DNA of 64,000 bases from Nodosilinea sp. PGN35 (GCF_029109325.1 NZ_JAQKQJ010000015.1:1-64000); one strand, 5' to 3'. Shown: positions 50,517 through 58,975, counted from the stretch's first letter. The notes: generated by a model from the letters alone, not told the origin. Translations and numbers: made by a program.

Positions 50517-50552
50517 CGTTGAGTTGTGGGCTGTACAGCCCACAACTCAACG
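50517..50552. promoter_or_regulatory. Perfect 36-bp palindrome in the ndhF4-ccmK2 intergenic region
   Basis: The left arm CGTTGAGTTGTGGGCTGT (50517-50534) is followed without a spacer by its exact complement ACAGCCCACAACTCAACG (50535-50552), centred on TGTACA. It begins 171 bases before the ndhF4 ATG. No T-run follows on either strand, so it is not an ordinary terminator. It could be an operator, a cruciform or an inverted-repeat element. Confidence 0.75.
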
Positions 50553-51084
50553 TCCCTGGTCATGCATAGCCCGACTGGGCCAACTACCAGCTTCTGACCC
50601 GCGCCAGAACAAAACTCTAAGGGCTCTTCACCTCGGCTTCTGAGCTTTTTGCTATTCTACCTGATTACCTGAGGGGGGCCGGGCTGGCGATCGCAAGTTT
50701 GGGAACTCAATTGATAGAAACTTCTAAAGTCACTGATTAGCAACCCGCCAGATGGGGCGGATTTACCCCGAGGATCAATGGGATCCTCGGCACTGAGGCG
50801 GGCGACGGAGGTCAGCTGCCCGGAAAAACCACGCTCTGAATCCTGCCGGGGCGATCGCCCGCCCCCCGGAACCATCCCAGACCTGGCGGCTCGAACCGTG
50901 CAGGAGGGTGAGCAATCACTCTTAGCAATCTGTGGATTGATTGCGACAAAAAAAGCTTTGTGCCATAAGCTTTAATAATATTCAACATTAGCAACAATCA
51001 TTGGGACTTATATTGCAAAAGTGACTACGGACACCTATGCTTAATCTGTCATCAAGAATTTTTGGCAACCTGAAGTTTCAGCTT

Positions 51085-51130
51085 CCCCAACGGTGACTGC
51101 CGGTTCCTCAGTTTTCGGGGTATTTTTTTG
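51085..51130 (+). promoter_or_regulatory. Hairpin with T7 tract in the ccmK2 leader
   Basis: CCCC (51085-51088) and GGGG (51117-51120) flank a GC-rich loop with CGG/CCG pairing and are followed by TATTTTTTTG. It lies 75-115 bases before the ccmK2 ATG. It could be the terminator of an upstream transcript or an attenuator in the leader. Confidence 0.4.
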
Positions 51131-51200
51131 CGCCTGAACGACCCATCGGGCTCACTCGTTAAATCCAGGATTGCCTAAATTTTACAAGGAGATTTCGACT

Positions 51201-51509
51201 ATGCCGATTGCTGTGGGAATGATTGAGACGCTGGGTTTTCCGGCTGTGGTAGAAGCCGCTGACGCGATGGTGAAAGCAGCGCGGGTTACCCTGGTGGGCT
51301 ACGAAAAAATCGGTAGTGGACGGGTCACCGTGATTGTGCGGGGCGATGTATCTGAGGTACAGGCTTCGGTCTCCGCAGGCATTGAGTCTGCTAAGCGCGT
51401 CAACGGAGGCGAAGTGCTATCGACTCACATCATTGCTCGCCCCCACGAAAACCTTGAGTTTGTGCTGCCCATTCGCTACACCGAGGCCGTAGAGCAGTTT
51501 CGCACCTAG
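51201..51509 (+). CDS. ccmK2: Carboxysome shell protein CcmK2
   Basis: A 102-residue BMC hexamer protein that forms the facets of the carboxysome shell. The BMC core reads IETLGFPAVVEAADAMVKAA, the pore loop is YEKIGSGRVTVIVRGD and the C-terminus is RPHENLEFVLPIRYTEAVEQ. The ATG has AAGGAGA eight bases upstream. It is first in ccmK2-K1-L-M-N-O. Its DNA is very similar to that of ccmK1, differing mostly at third codon positions. Of the two, this shorter one fits CcmK2 (103 aa in Synechocystis). Confidence 0.96.
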   Translation: MPIAVGMIETLGFPAVVEAADAMVKAARVTLVGYEKIGSGRVTVIVRGDVSEVQASVSAGIESAKRVNGGEVLSTHIIARPHENLEFVLPIRYTEAVEQFRT

Positions 51510-51648
51510 GGTTTAGACCACCGGTTTTTTGAGACCTATTCGTTCTAAGGTTTAGAGGTCTACCTGAGCGGGGTGTCCGGCTCGGAAAGGGTCTCATTTA
51601 GCATTCGTTTGAGCTTCTGTATTCTCTGAAAGTAAGGCGTATAACAGT

Positions 51649-51987
51649 ATGGCAATTGCAGTTGGTATGGTTGAGACCTTGGGCTTTCCGGCAGTGGTAG
51701 AAGCCGCTGACGCGATGGTAAAAGCGGCTCGGGTTACCCTGGTGGGCTACGAGAAAATCGGCAGTGGCCGCGTCACCGTGATTGTGCGCGGCGACGTGTC
51801 TGAGGTGCAGGCCTCGGTGGCGGCTGGGGTGGAAAACGTGAAGCGGGTGAACGGCGGCCAGGTGCTATCGACCCACATCATTGCTCGCCCCCACGAAAAC
51901 CTTGAGTTTGTGCTGCCCATTCGCTACACCGAAGCGGTAGAGCAGTTCAGAGAGAGCGTCAGCGGCATCCGCCCCTACGGCAGATAG
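51649..51987 (+). CDS. ccmK1: Carboxysome shell protein CcmK1
   Basis: A second BMC hexamer protein of 112 residues, identical to CcmK2 over most of its core (FPAVVEAADAMVKAARVTLV, EKIGSGRVTVIVRGDVSEVQ) and with a longer C-terminus RESVSGIRPYGR that is typical of CcmK1. It follows ccmK2 after 139 bases, which contain no gene but a possible weak hairpin that may tune expression of the rest of the operon. Six bases separate its stop from ccmL. Confidence 0.95.
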   Translation: MAIAVGMVETLGFPAVVEAADAMVKAARVTLVGYEKIGSGRVTVIVRGDVSEVQASVAAGVENVKRVNGGQVLSTHIIARPHENLEFVLPIRYTEAVEQFRESVSGIRPYGR

Positions 51988-51993
51988 GTCGCT

Positions 51994-52296
51994 ATGCTCT
52001 TGGCCAAGGTTCGTGGCACGGTAGTTAGCACCTGCAAAGAGCCCAGCTTAAGCGGCGCTAAGTTTTTACTGGTGCAGCTGATCAGCGAAACCGGCGATCT
52101 GCTGCCCGACTACACCGTAGCTGCCGATGTGGTGGGGGCTGGCCCCGGCGAATGGGTGCTGATTACCCAGGGCAGCGGGGCGCGTCAGCACCACGGCTAT
52201 GAGAATCGTCCTGTGGATGCGGCAGTGATTGCCATTGTCGATACCGTCAGTCTCGACAGCGGCAATCTCTACAACAAGCGAGATGATGTTAGCTAG
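51994..52296 (+). CDS. ccmL: Carboxysome vertex protein CcmL
   Basis: A 100-residue EutN/CcmL pentamer protein that caps the shell vertices. The family start MLLAKVRGTVVSTCKEPSLS, the following GAKFLLVQLISETG, and GAGPGEWVLITQGSGAR with DAAVIAIVDTVSLD and the terminal LYNKRDD are the expected blocks. It lies six bases after ccmK1 and about 180 bases before ccmM. Confidence 0.96.
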   Translation: MLLAKVRGTVVSTCKEPSLSGAKFLLVQLISETGDLLPDYTVAADVVGAGPGEWVLITQGSGARQHHGYENRPVDAAVIAIVDTVSLDSGNLYNKRDDVS

Positions 52297-52476
52297 CTGT
52301 GTCTCAGGCTCGGGTTGGCCCGCTAAGTCAACCTCCGCTGGGCCTATGCCAGCAGAGACTACAGGCTCCCCGCAGCTGGCCCGTTTCTAGAGGCTCGCCT
52401 TTGGCCTAATCTGTTTCAGGCGCTGGGCAGCTCGGGGGTTAGTTGATCGGGGATTTTCTTGGGAGGATGTACGGCA

Positions 52477-54456
52477 ATGGCGATCCGCACACCAGCGGCA
52501 TCTCCTTCCCAGGCTTGGGGTTCACAGTCGGTATCTGCGCCATCGTCGGCTCGGGTACATGCCCTGGCCCAGGTACAGGGGCAGGTTTTAGTAGAGCCGG
52601 GGGCAGTTTTAGCCGCTGGAGCTGTGGCCCAGGCCGATGCCGGTGCCACCGTGCGCCTCGGTGCTGCCAGCACTCTGCAAGAGGGGGCAACGGTCTATGG
52701 TCGCGCCCAGGGGCGAGTGCTGGGGGACGACCGCATTTCCTATGCGGTCTGGGTGGGCGATCGCGCCATTCTCACCCACAAAGTACTCGTACAGAGCCCG
52801 GTCTACATTGGTGCCGACTGCTTTATTGGCTTTCGCTCAACTCTGTTTAATGCTCGCCTTGGAGCCGGCTGCGTCGTAATGATGCACGCTCTGGTGCAGG
52901 ATGTGGATGTGCCGCCGGGCAAGCTGATTCCCTCGGGCTCAGTGATTACCCAGCAGCACCAGGCCGACGCCCTGCGCGACGTGAGCCCTACCGATATTGC
53001 CCTCGTCAGAGAACTGGCCGATCTGCCCGGCTATGGCCCTCCCCTGGGTCGGTCGGCTAGCTCAGCCGCTTTAGATACCCCAGCACAATCAAACGAACGC
53101 GATGGATTAGGCACTATGACTTCTCAACTGCTATCTCCCGACGTTGTCCAGCGGGCTCGTCAATACCTGGCCCAGGGCTTGACCATAGGCACCGAGCACG
53201 CCGACTCTCGCCGCTACCGCAGCGGCGTTTGGCAGACCTGTAATCCGATTCAGTCCCGTCGGGAGTCAGAGGTACTAGCGGCCCTAGAAGCCTGTCTATC
53301 GGAACACTCGGGCGAGTACGTGCGGATGTTTGGCATCGACCCCAGGGCCAAACAGCGGGTCGCGCCCATCACCATTCAGCGAGCAGACGGCAAGCCCATG
53401 GCGGTCGGCGGTGGCGGAACGGCGGCGTCCCAGGCCAGTTATTCCAGTACGTCGCACAACGGTGGCTATCGCCCGGCCCCGGCCCCGGCCTCAGCCAGCG
53501 GCCCACTGTCGCCCGAGGTAGTGCAGCAGGTGCGCCAGTACCTCAACCAGGGCTACCGCATTGGTACTGAGCACGCCGATGCCCGCCGCTACAGCAGCAA
53601 CGTGTGGCAAACCTGCTCGCCCATTCAGTCCTCCCGTGAGGGGGAGGTGTTTGGGGCCCTAGAGCGCTGTTTAGCCGAGCACTCGGGCGAGTACGTGCGG
53701 CTGTTTGGCATCGACCCCAGGGCCAAACGGCGGATTGCCCCCATCACCATTCAGCGGCCCGGTGGCCCGGTGGGCGGGGGCAGTTCGCGATCGGGTGGGT
53801 CTTCGGCCACCTCCTATGCTGCTGCTAGCGCCAGCGGCGGTTCAGCTCAGGCCAGCGGCGATGTTGCTCAGCAGGTGCGCCAGTGGCTCAGCCAGGGCTA
53901 CCACGTGGGGGCCGAGCACGCCGATGCCCGTCGCTACAACAGCAATGTGTGGCAGTCTTGCAAGACCATTACCAGCAACCGCGAGGGCGATGTCCTGGGT
54001 GCCATCAACACCTGTATGGCCGAGCATCCCAACGAGTATGTGCGGGTGTTTGGTATCGATCCTAGAGCCAAGCGGCGGGTGGCGGCCGTCACCGTTCAGC
54101 GGCCGGGCTCTAAGGCAGCCCCAGCGGCTCCGACGGCCTCCTATTCGGCGTCTGGATCTACCCAGGCAGCCAGCAATGGGGCTGCTCCCATGGGGGGCCT
54201 GCCGCAGGAGGTGGTGCAGCAGGTGCAGCAGCTCTTTAATCAGGGCTATCGCCTCAGCCTTGAGCACGCCGACGCACGCCGCTACCGCAGTGGAGCCTGG
54301 CAAAATGCGGGCAGGCTGGAGGGGAGCCGAGCGTCGGACATTCTCAACGCCCTGGAGTCCCAGCTGCGCAACCACTCTGGCCAGTATGTCCGCCTGATTG
54401 GCATTGATCCAAAGGTGAAGAAACGGGTGCATGAAGCCACCATTCAGCGCCCTTAG
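52477..54456 (+). CDS. ccmM: Carboxysome scaffold protein CcmM with four RbcS-like domains
   Basis: CcmM organises RuBisCO inside the carboxysome. Residues about 25-200 are a left-handed beta-helix gamma-carbonic-anhydrase domain. Four RbcS-like domains follow, starting near 217, 343, 462 and 575, each with a GxEHADxRRY and a GIDPxxKxR core. Relative to the archaeal Cam enzyme, zinc ligands His81 and His122 are Tyr74 and Gln106; only His101 (Cam His117) remains, so catalysis is unlikely. Domains 1-3 keep the Cys pair (C255/C273 in the first); domain 4 has none. An in-frame ATG at 53116 could give the short isoform. The ATG at 52477 follows GGGAGG. Confidence 0.95.
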   Translation: MAIRTPAASPSQAWGSQSVSAPSSARVHALAQVQGQVLVEPGAVLAAGAVAQADAGATVRLGAASTLQEGATVYGRAQGRVLGDDRISYAVWVGDRAILTHKVLVQSPVYIGADCFIGFRSTLFNARLGAGCVVMMHALVQDVDVPPGKLIPSGSVITQQHQADALRDVSPTDIALVRELADLPGYGPPLGRSASSAALDTPAQSNERDGLGTMTSQLLSPDVVQRARQYLAQGLTIGTEHADSRRYRSGVWQTCNPIQSRRESEVLAALEACLSEHSGEYVRMFGIDPRAKQRVAPITIQRADGKPMAVGGGGTAASQASYSSTSHNGGYRPAPAPASASGPLSPEVVQQVRQYLNQGYRIGTEHADARRYSSNVWQTCSPIQSSREGEVFGALERCLAEHSGEYVRLFGIDPRAKRRIAPITIQRPGGPVGGGSSRSGGSSATSYAAASASGGSAQASGDVAQQVRQWLSQGYHVGAEHADARRYNSNVWQSCKTITSNREGDVLGAINTCMAEHPNEYVRVFGIDPRAKRRVAAVTVQRPGSKAAPAAPTASYSASGSTQAASNGAAPMGGLPQEVVQQVQQLFNQGYRLSLEHADARRYRSGAWQNAGRLEGSRASDILNALESQLRNHSGQYVRLIGIDPKVKKRVHEATIQRP

Positions 54457-54482
54457 AAACCTCTAGCCCCCGATCTTTGACC

Positions 54483-55118
54483 GTGGCAGTATCCGCCCAG
54501 GCGATCAATCAGCCTACTAATGGCTATATCCAGGGAGATGTGGATGTAGCGCCTGGAGTGGCGATCGCCCCTGGGGTACTGCTGGGGGCAGCTCCCGGCT
54601 GTCGTCTGGTAATTGCAGCGGGCGTCTGCCTCGGGGCCGATGCCGTGGTACAGGCTCGCAACGGCGACCTGGTAATTGAGCCGGGGGCGAGTTTGGGCAG
54701 TGGGGTGCTGGTGGTGGGCCATGGCTCCATCGGTCAACACACCTGCATTGGGGCCAACAGCACCGTCATTAACCCTAGCCTGGGAGCTGCTCAGGCGATC
54801 GCACCGGGATCCCTGCTGGGCGCTCCCGCCCAGACTTCCCCTGGCCAGGAGGCGTCCTCTAGCGAACCCAGCGCTGGCGGTCGCTTCGTCGTCGCTACCG
54901 ATCCTTGGGGCGCTGTTGGCAACCCCGACAACGGCTCGACCAGCGGCACGCCACAGACGGCAGCTCAGACCGGAGCTAGCCAGAATGGGGGTGGGCAAAA
55001 CGGTAGCGCTCAAAACGGCTCCTCTGTCTACGGCAAAACCCAGGTCAATCGTCTGCTGGCCACGCTATTTCCCCAGCGCCAGGCTCTCAATGGCGCTAGC
55101 TCAGAGGACAGGCCCTAG
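54483..55118 (+). CDS. ccmN: Carboxysome assembly protein CcmN
   Basis: CcmN links CcmM to the CcmK shell. The N-terminal half is a hexapeptide-repeat beta-helix (VAPGVAIAPGVLLGAAPGCR, LVIEPGASLGSGVLVVGHGS, IGQHTCIGANSTVINPSL). A Gly/Ser/Asn-rich linker follows, and the extreme C-terminus VYGKTQVNRLLATLFPQRQ is the amphipathic encapsulation peptide that contacts CcmK2. The start is uncertain: GTG at 54483 or TTG two codons upstream; no clear ribosome-binding site. It follows ccmM after about 25 bases. Confidence 0.93.
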   Translation: MAVSAQAINQPTNGYIQGDVDVAPGVAIAPGVLLGAAPGCRLVIAAGVCLGADAVVQARNGDLVIEPGASLGSGVLVVGHGSIGQHTCIGANSTVINPSLGAAQAIAPGSLLGAPAQTSPGQEASSSEPSAGGRFVVATDPWGAVGNPDNGSTSGTPQTAAQTGASQNGGGQNGSAQNGSSVYGKTQVNRLLATLFPQRQALNGASSEDRP

Positions 55119-55154
55119 AATGGAGAGGCAGACATCCCTGTGCAGAGGCACCCT

Positions 55155-56024
55155 ATGCAACCCGACGGCAAACTAGCCTCGCCCCTCGACCTCAAACCCG
55201 GTGCGCCCAAGCGATTGACCCTGGCAACCCCGGCCCCTGGGCAAAAGGAGGCCCAGCGGCGCGACAGGTATCGCGGCGCGGCCCTGGGTATGGTGTCAAC
55301 GGAGAGCTTTCCAGCGGTGGTGGGTACCGCCGATGCCATGCTGAAGGCCGCCGATGTGCTGCTGGTGGGCTACGAAAAAACCGGTGGTGGGCACTGCACC
55401 GCGATCGTGCGGGGGGGCATTGCCGACGTGCGCATGGCGGTGGAAGCGGGGGTGCAAACCGCCCAGGAGTTTGGCCAATTTGTCTCCTCCAGCCTAATTC
55501 CTCGTCCGTTGCCCAACCTGGAGGCAGTACTGCCCATCTGCGCCCGCTGGGATGAACTGCGCCGCGAGGGCGGCGGCAAACTGGGCAGCCAGGCGATTGG
55601 GCTGCTGGAGACGCGCGGTTTTCCGGCCATGGTGGGGGCCGCCGACGCCATGACCAAGAGTGCCGATGTGCAGCTGATGTCCCACGAGGCGATTGGCGAA
55701 GGCCTCTGCACGATTTTGATTCGGGGGTCGCTGCCCAATGTGGCGATCGCGATCGAAGCCGGTATGCACGAGGCCGAGCGCATCGGCGAACTCAACGCCG
55801 TTATGGTCATCCCCCGCCCCCTCGACGACCTAGTCGAGTCGCTGCCGGTGATGCAAATGGAGCAAGAGCAGCCCGAGCCCCTGCGGATTCCCCTCAACCT
55901 GGAGGTTAAGCAGGAGGAAACCGCCGCCGAGCCGGTGCTGATCGAAGCGGTGGAGGAAGCCCCTCAACCCATCGCCCTAGAGCTGACCGTAGACGAGACC
56001 GATCTGGCCGACGAAGAGCTTTAG
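55155..56024 (+). CDS. ccmO: Tandem-BMC shell protein CcmO
   Basis: CcmO is a minor shell protein with two BMC domains that may seal edges between facets. Domain 1 reads LGMVSTESFPAVVGTADAML with VGYEKTGGGHCTAIVRGGI; domain 2 reads IGLLETRGFPAMVGAADAMT with MSHEAIGEGLCTILIRGS; both end with RPL. A 40-residue basic N-terminus and a 60-residue acidic C-terminus (EVKQEETAAEPVLIEAVEEA) flank the domains. The ATG at 55155 has AGAGG six bases upstream. Placement of ccmO inside the ccm operon differs from Synechocystis, where it lies elsewhere. Confidence 0.94.
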   Translation: MQPDGKLASPLDLKPGAPKRLTLATPAPGQKEAQRRDRYRGAALGMVSTESFPAVVGTADAMLKAADVLLVGYEKTGGGHCTAIVRGGIADVRMAVEAGVQTAQEFGQFVSSSLIPRPLPNLEAVLPICARWDELRREGGGKLGSQAIGLLETRGFPAMVGAADAMTKSADVQLMSHEAIGEGLCTILIRGSLPNVAIAIEAGMHEAERIGELNAVMVIPRPLDDLVESLPVMQMEQEQPEPLRIPLNLEVKQEETAAEPVLIEAVEEAPQPIALELTVDETDLADEEL

Positions 56025-56370
56025 CCTGAATTGTTCACATCCCACTGTCGAGTTGACAAACCGTTCATCTGGCAAGGAACTCATATCCAAATTCGCCTTG
56101 GGCAACCTCGATTCAAACCAGAGATCCAGTAGGGCAGTGCAATGCCTTACAAACCGAGAGTATACAGCTAGGAGCCGGTATCAGAGGTTTTCCGCCGCCA
56201 CAATCTGAACAGTAGACAGCCAAACAGGGGGCAGCCGAGACGGCTTCCCACAGGATTTTTCCCACAGGTCTTTGAGGCCCAGGGGGCAGTTTCTTGTAGC
56301 CTGGGCCTCTGTCCCGTTTGACCCCGGTTATGAATGCATCAGGTTAAGCCCCCGCCTGCCAGAGGGCACC
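56025..56370. other. Gene-free region between convergent ccmO and LOTUS gene
   Basis: About 345 bases without a gene. The right half is the second copy of the dispersed intergenic repeat (56205-56335). The left half shows nothing recognisable. Confidence 0.7.
56205..56335. repeat. Dispersed intergenic repeat, copy 2
   Basis: Shares several blocks with 22005-22120, beginning CTGAACAGTAGACAGCC and ending GTTATGAATGC. Near its centre GAGGCCCAGG (56274-56283) pairs perfectly with CCTGGGCCTC (56300-56309) over a 16-base loop. It has an extra segment (CAAACAGGGGG) absent from copy 1. It could double as terminator for the two convergent genes. Confidence 0.7.
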
Positions 56371-58107
56371 CTAGCCATCCTCGTCATCGTCCTCGTCGGG
56401 CTCGGCGTCAAACTCACCGCCAGACTCCTGGGGAGTCAGCCAGTGGGTCTCCAGCCGGCAGATCAGCCGGGCGTTGCTATAGACCCAGCCCAGGGGCAGA
56501 ATGGTGTGGCCCACGTAGCGCTGGGCCACCGAGGGGCGATCGACCACCAGGGCGCAGTCTACGGTGCCCGTACTCATCAGATCGAGGGGAAGCAGGAGCT
56601 GGAGACAGTTTTTGCGCGGATTGTAGTAGGGAACAGCGGTTTTGTAGTTGAGCTGAGTTTTCAGCAGGGCAAAGCGCAGCGCTCGATCGCACTGGGCCAC
56701 CATAGTGCCGTAGGCCAGCGAGTCGGCAGCTAAGGCGTCGGCAAAGTCCTGCTTGTACTCATCCACCGCCTCCTTAGAGAGATTGTGTACGGCTTTGGGC
56801 ACAAACTGGCGGGGGCCGTGGGCCTGCAAAAACGCCAGCGGCAGCCGGTCGGAGTTGTCTTGAAGGATGTGCCGCCAGTCTACCTGGGGAAGGCCGCTGT
56901 GGACATCGTAGAACATGTCTTCAGGGCGATCGAAGTAGTTGGCCGTACTGGGCAACAAGTCGAAGTTGGCCACCAGGGTCTTGCCCTCGCCCCCCTGGCC
57001 GGGAATGCAAAACCCAATCAGGTACCAGTCCTGCTGACGACCCAGCTGGTCACGCCCCAGCAGGGGGTAGATTGGTTCGTACTTGCGATCCACTAGCCCG
57101 GTGTTGAACGTGCTGTATCTGCCATCCGCCGAAACCGCTACCTTACCCTCGTGCTGAAGCCGCACGAAGGTGTACTCCAGGTAGTTTTTCAGAATGGGAT
57201 AGGAGAAAGCGCTGGGAGGCGTAGTGCCAAAAAACCACTGCTCCTCCAGGGCCAAACTCGCCAGCCGCCGATAGCTCTCCTCCTGGTTGGGAATGAAGGC
57301 GTAATGGTAAAGCGGCATTACGCTGCGTCTGGGGCGATCGCCCCCAGCCCCCACCCTGCGCACGGGGGGAGGCGACCGACGGGCCGGAGCGGCATCCGGG
57401 GTCAGGGCCGGGGCAGCTGTCCCCTGCTTGAGCCGAGCGTAGTACTGGGGTGGGTAGACCGACTCATCCCGCTGTAGTTCGATCAAGTCGGGGTGGGCCG
57501 CCAAAAAATTCTTGAATTTCTCAAACCCGTACTTTTGCACCGAGAACTGGGGGCAGCGCTTGTTCAACTCCAGCTTGAGGCTGGACAGGTGAGCCCAGTC
57601 ATTGCTGGCGGAGACGCTGCGAAACGTCTCGCAGAGCAGGGTTTTCATATCGGCGGGCTGGTGCAGCCGGGCCTGGTTGTGGGGGCGATCGAAACTGATC
57701 AGGTCGGGGGCAGCCTCCAGCAGCTCGCTCAGCCGGGCAAAGCCGTACTGCTGGGCCGAAAAGCTCTTGTCCACGGTTCTCAGCGCGTTGCCCAGGGGAG
57801 CCAGATCTACCCAGGCGTCGCCCCGGTCTAGCTGACAAAAAGCCTGGTAGAGGTTGCGCCGCAGCCTAGGCGACAGACCCTTGTCGGGGGCTGGGTCACC
57901 GCCTGGGTTCGAGCTGACACTGGGTTTGGGAGACTTTTGTGCCGGAGGCCGCTCGGCGATCGGGGAGGAACTGGGGGATGGGCTTGCCTGTAGACCCTGT
58001 AGACCCTCGGCGGGGGGCGGGCCGGGGAGCCTGGAGCGCAGCGGCGACGCCTCCAAGCCCAGCAGAGAGCGAATCCAAGCCAGCAGCTTTTTAATTAGAG
58101 AACCCAT
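56371..58107 (-). CDS. Protein with two LOTUS/OST-HTH domains and DUF3825
   Basis: The 578-residue protein begins with a short amphipathic helix (MGSLIKKLLAWIRSLLGLEA) and a Pro/Ser linker. Two winged-helix repeats follow: residues about 80-150 (LYQAFCQLDRGDAWVDLAPL, QQYGFARLSELLEAAPDLIS) and about 155-225 (LLCETFRSVSASNDWAHLSS, QKYGFEKFKNFLAAHPDLIE). These have the OST-HTH/LOTUS pattern, predicted RNA binding. After a linker, residues about 275-560 match DUF3825 (FFGTTPPSAFSYPILKNYLE, FNTGLVDRKYEPIYPLLGRD). The end is acidic (EPDEDDDEDG). An RNA-related role is inferred; I see no catalytic motif. Confidence 0.75.
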   Translation of the reverse strand: MGSLIKKLLAWIRSLLGLEASPLRSRLPGPPPAEGLQGLQASPSPSSSPIAERPPAQKSPKPSVSSNPGGDPAPDKGLSPRLRRNLYQAFCQLDRGDAWVDLAPLGNALRTVDKSFSAQQYGFARLSELLEAAPDLISFDRPHNQARLHQPADMKTLLCETFRSVSASNDWAHLSSLKLELNKRCPQFSVQKYGFEKFKNFLAAHPDLIELQRDESVYPPQYYARLKQGTAAPALTPDAAPARRSPPPVRRVGAGGDRPRRSVMPLYHYAFIPNQEESYRRLASLALEEQWFFGTTPPSAFSYPILKNYLEYTFVRLQHEGKVAVSADGRYSTFNTGLVDRKYEPIYPLLGRDQLGRQQDWYLIGFCIPGQGGEGKTLVANFDLLPSTANYFDRPEDMFYDVHSGLPQVDWRHILQDNSDRLPLAFLQAHGPRQFVPKAVHNLSKEAVDEYKQDFADALAADSLAYGTMVAQCDRALRFALLKTQLNYKTAVPYYNPRKNCLQLLLPLDLMSTGTVDCALVVDRPSVAQRYVGHTILPLGWVYSNARLICRLETHWLTPQESGGEFDAEPDEDDDEDG

Positions 58108-58365
58108 TGCAATGCGGTGCCGTGGACTAACGCACAGATGACGTGCCGACCAACCCCCAGCGGTGAAGACCTAAAACACGCAGATTAGTTCAATGGTATA
58201 GTTTCTAACCTGTTTTGCGGGATATTTACCCGATTAGGTCATTTTCTATAGAAAATATCCCATCGGTTAAGGGCTGGCTGCAACCGTTCCCAGCGGAGCC
58301 TGCCTTCCTCCATGAGCCTGGTTATCGGCCGGACTGCCGATGGGCGGCATCGCGCCCGTCGCGGT

Positions 58366-58850
58366 CTAGTCGGGGGCCGCTGCATCCCCTAGGCCCGTGT
58401 TGTAGTTGACGGTTTGCGGCCTGCCGATCTGGATGTTGTGGGCCTCAAAGGCCTGGCGCACCGGCAGCCGAAACTCGCGGCCAACGATCCACTGCTCCAC
58501 GGGGGCGGTCTTGAGCCAGACGCGCACGAGCATGCCGGTGTGGGAGAGGTCGTCAAGGCCGAGGGCGGTTGGCGGTCTAGCAGGCGATCGCCCCATTCCG
58601 GCTTCCGGTAGAGCCGTTCGCACACCTGCTGCAAAACACTGAGCACCTGTTTGGGGTCGTTCTCGTAGGCCATCACCCCAGAACAATCGACTCGCGACCA
58701 CAGGCGCGTCAGGTTGCTGACATCGGTGATGGTGCTGTTGGGAATGGTGATCAGCTGACCCTCGCTGTTGCACAACTGCGTCACACGCAGGTTGAGGTTT
58801 TCGACCAGGCCGCTTTTCTCGCCAATCTGCACCCCATCGCCCACGCAAAC
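58366..58850 (-). pseudogene. MscS mechanosensitive channel remnant
   Basis: Reading from 58844 down, one frame gives GDGVQIGEKSGLVENLNLRV, TQLCNSEGQLITIPNSTITD and VLQQVCERLYRKPEWGDRLL, the beta and C-terminal domain of an MscS-family channel. From about 58580 the match jumps to another frame: LSHTGMLVRVWLKTAPVEQW followed by IVGREFRLPVRQAFEAHNIQ. The membrane helices that should precede are absent; the sequence breaks off at about 58850 in AT-rich, unrelated DNA. So both a 5' truncation and a frameshift are present. Confidence 0.8.
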
Positions 58851-58975
58851 TAATGTTTACAGAACAGGGTAAAGGGGCTATTGTTTTTATATCGATCGTC
58901 CAACATAAAAATTTTTGGTGATTGGGGTATCGTTTCAAAGCTGCTTAGAGGTTAGGCCGCAGCGCCTGAACGTGT

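Larger units (their letters stand above)
50347..51200. other. Divergent regulatory region between ndhF4 and ccmK2
   Basis: Holds no recognised gene. It contains the 36-bp palindrome at 50517-50552, a HIP1-rich GC block near 50840-50880, an AT-rich block (about 50936-51020, with two AAGCTT sites) that probably carries the ccm promoter, and a hairpin/T-run near 51085-51130 in the ccmK2 leader. Shared control of CO2 uptake and carboxysome genes is plausible. Confidence 0.65.

Noticed and set aside
56371..58107. Additional carboxysome component
   Set aside because: It is on the opposite strand, convergent with ccmO, and its domains suggest RNA rather than shell function.
58180..58215. tRNA-like string (TTAGTTCAATGGTATAG)
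   Set aside because: Only a D-arm-like piece; no acceptor, anticodon or T arm can be folded.
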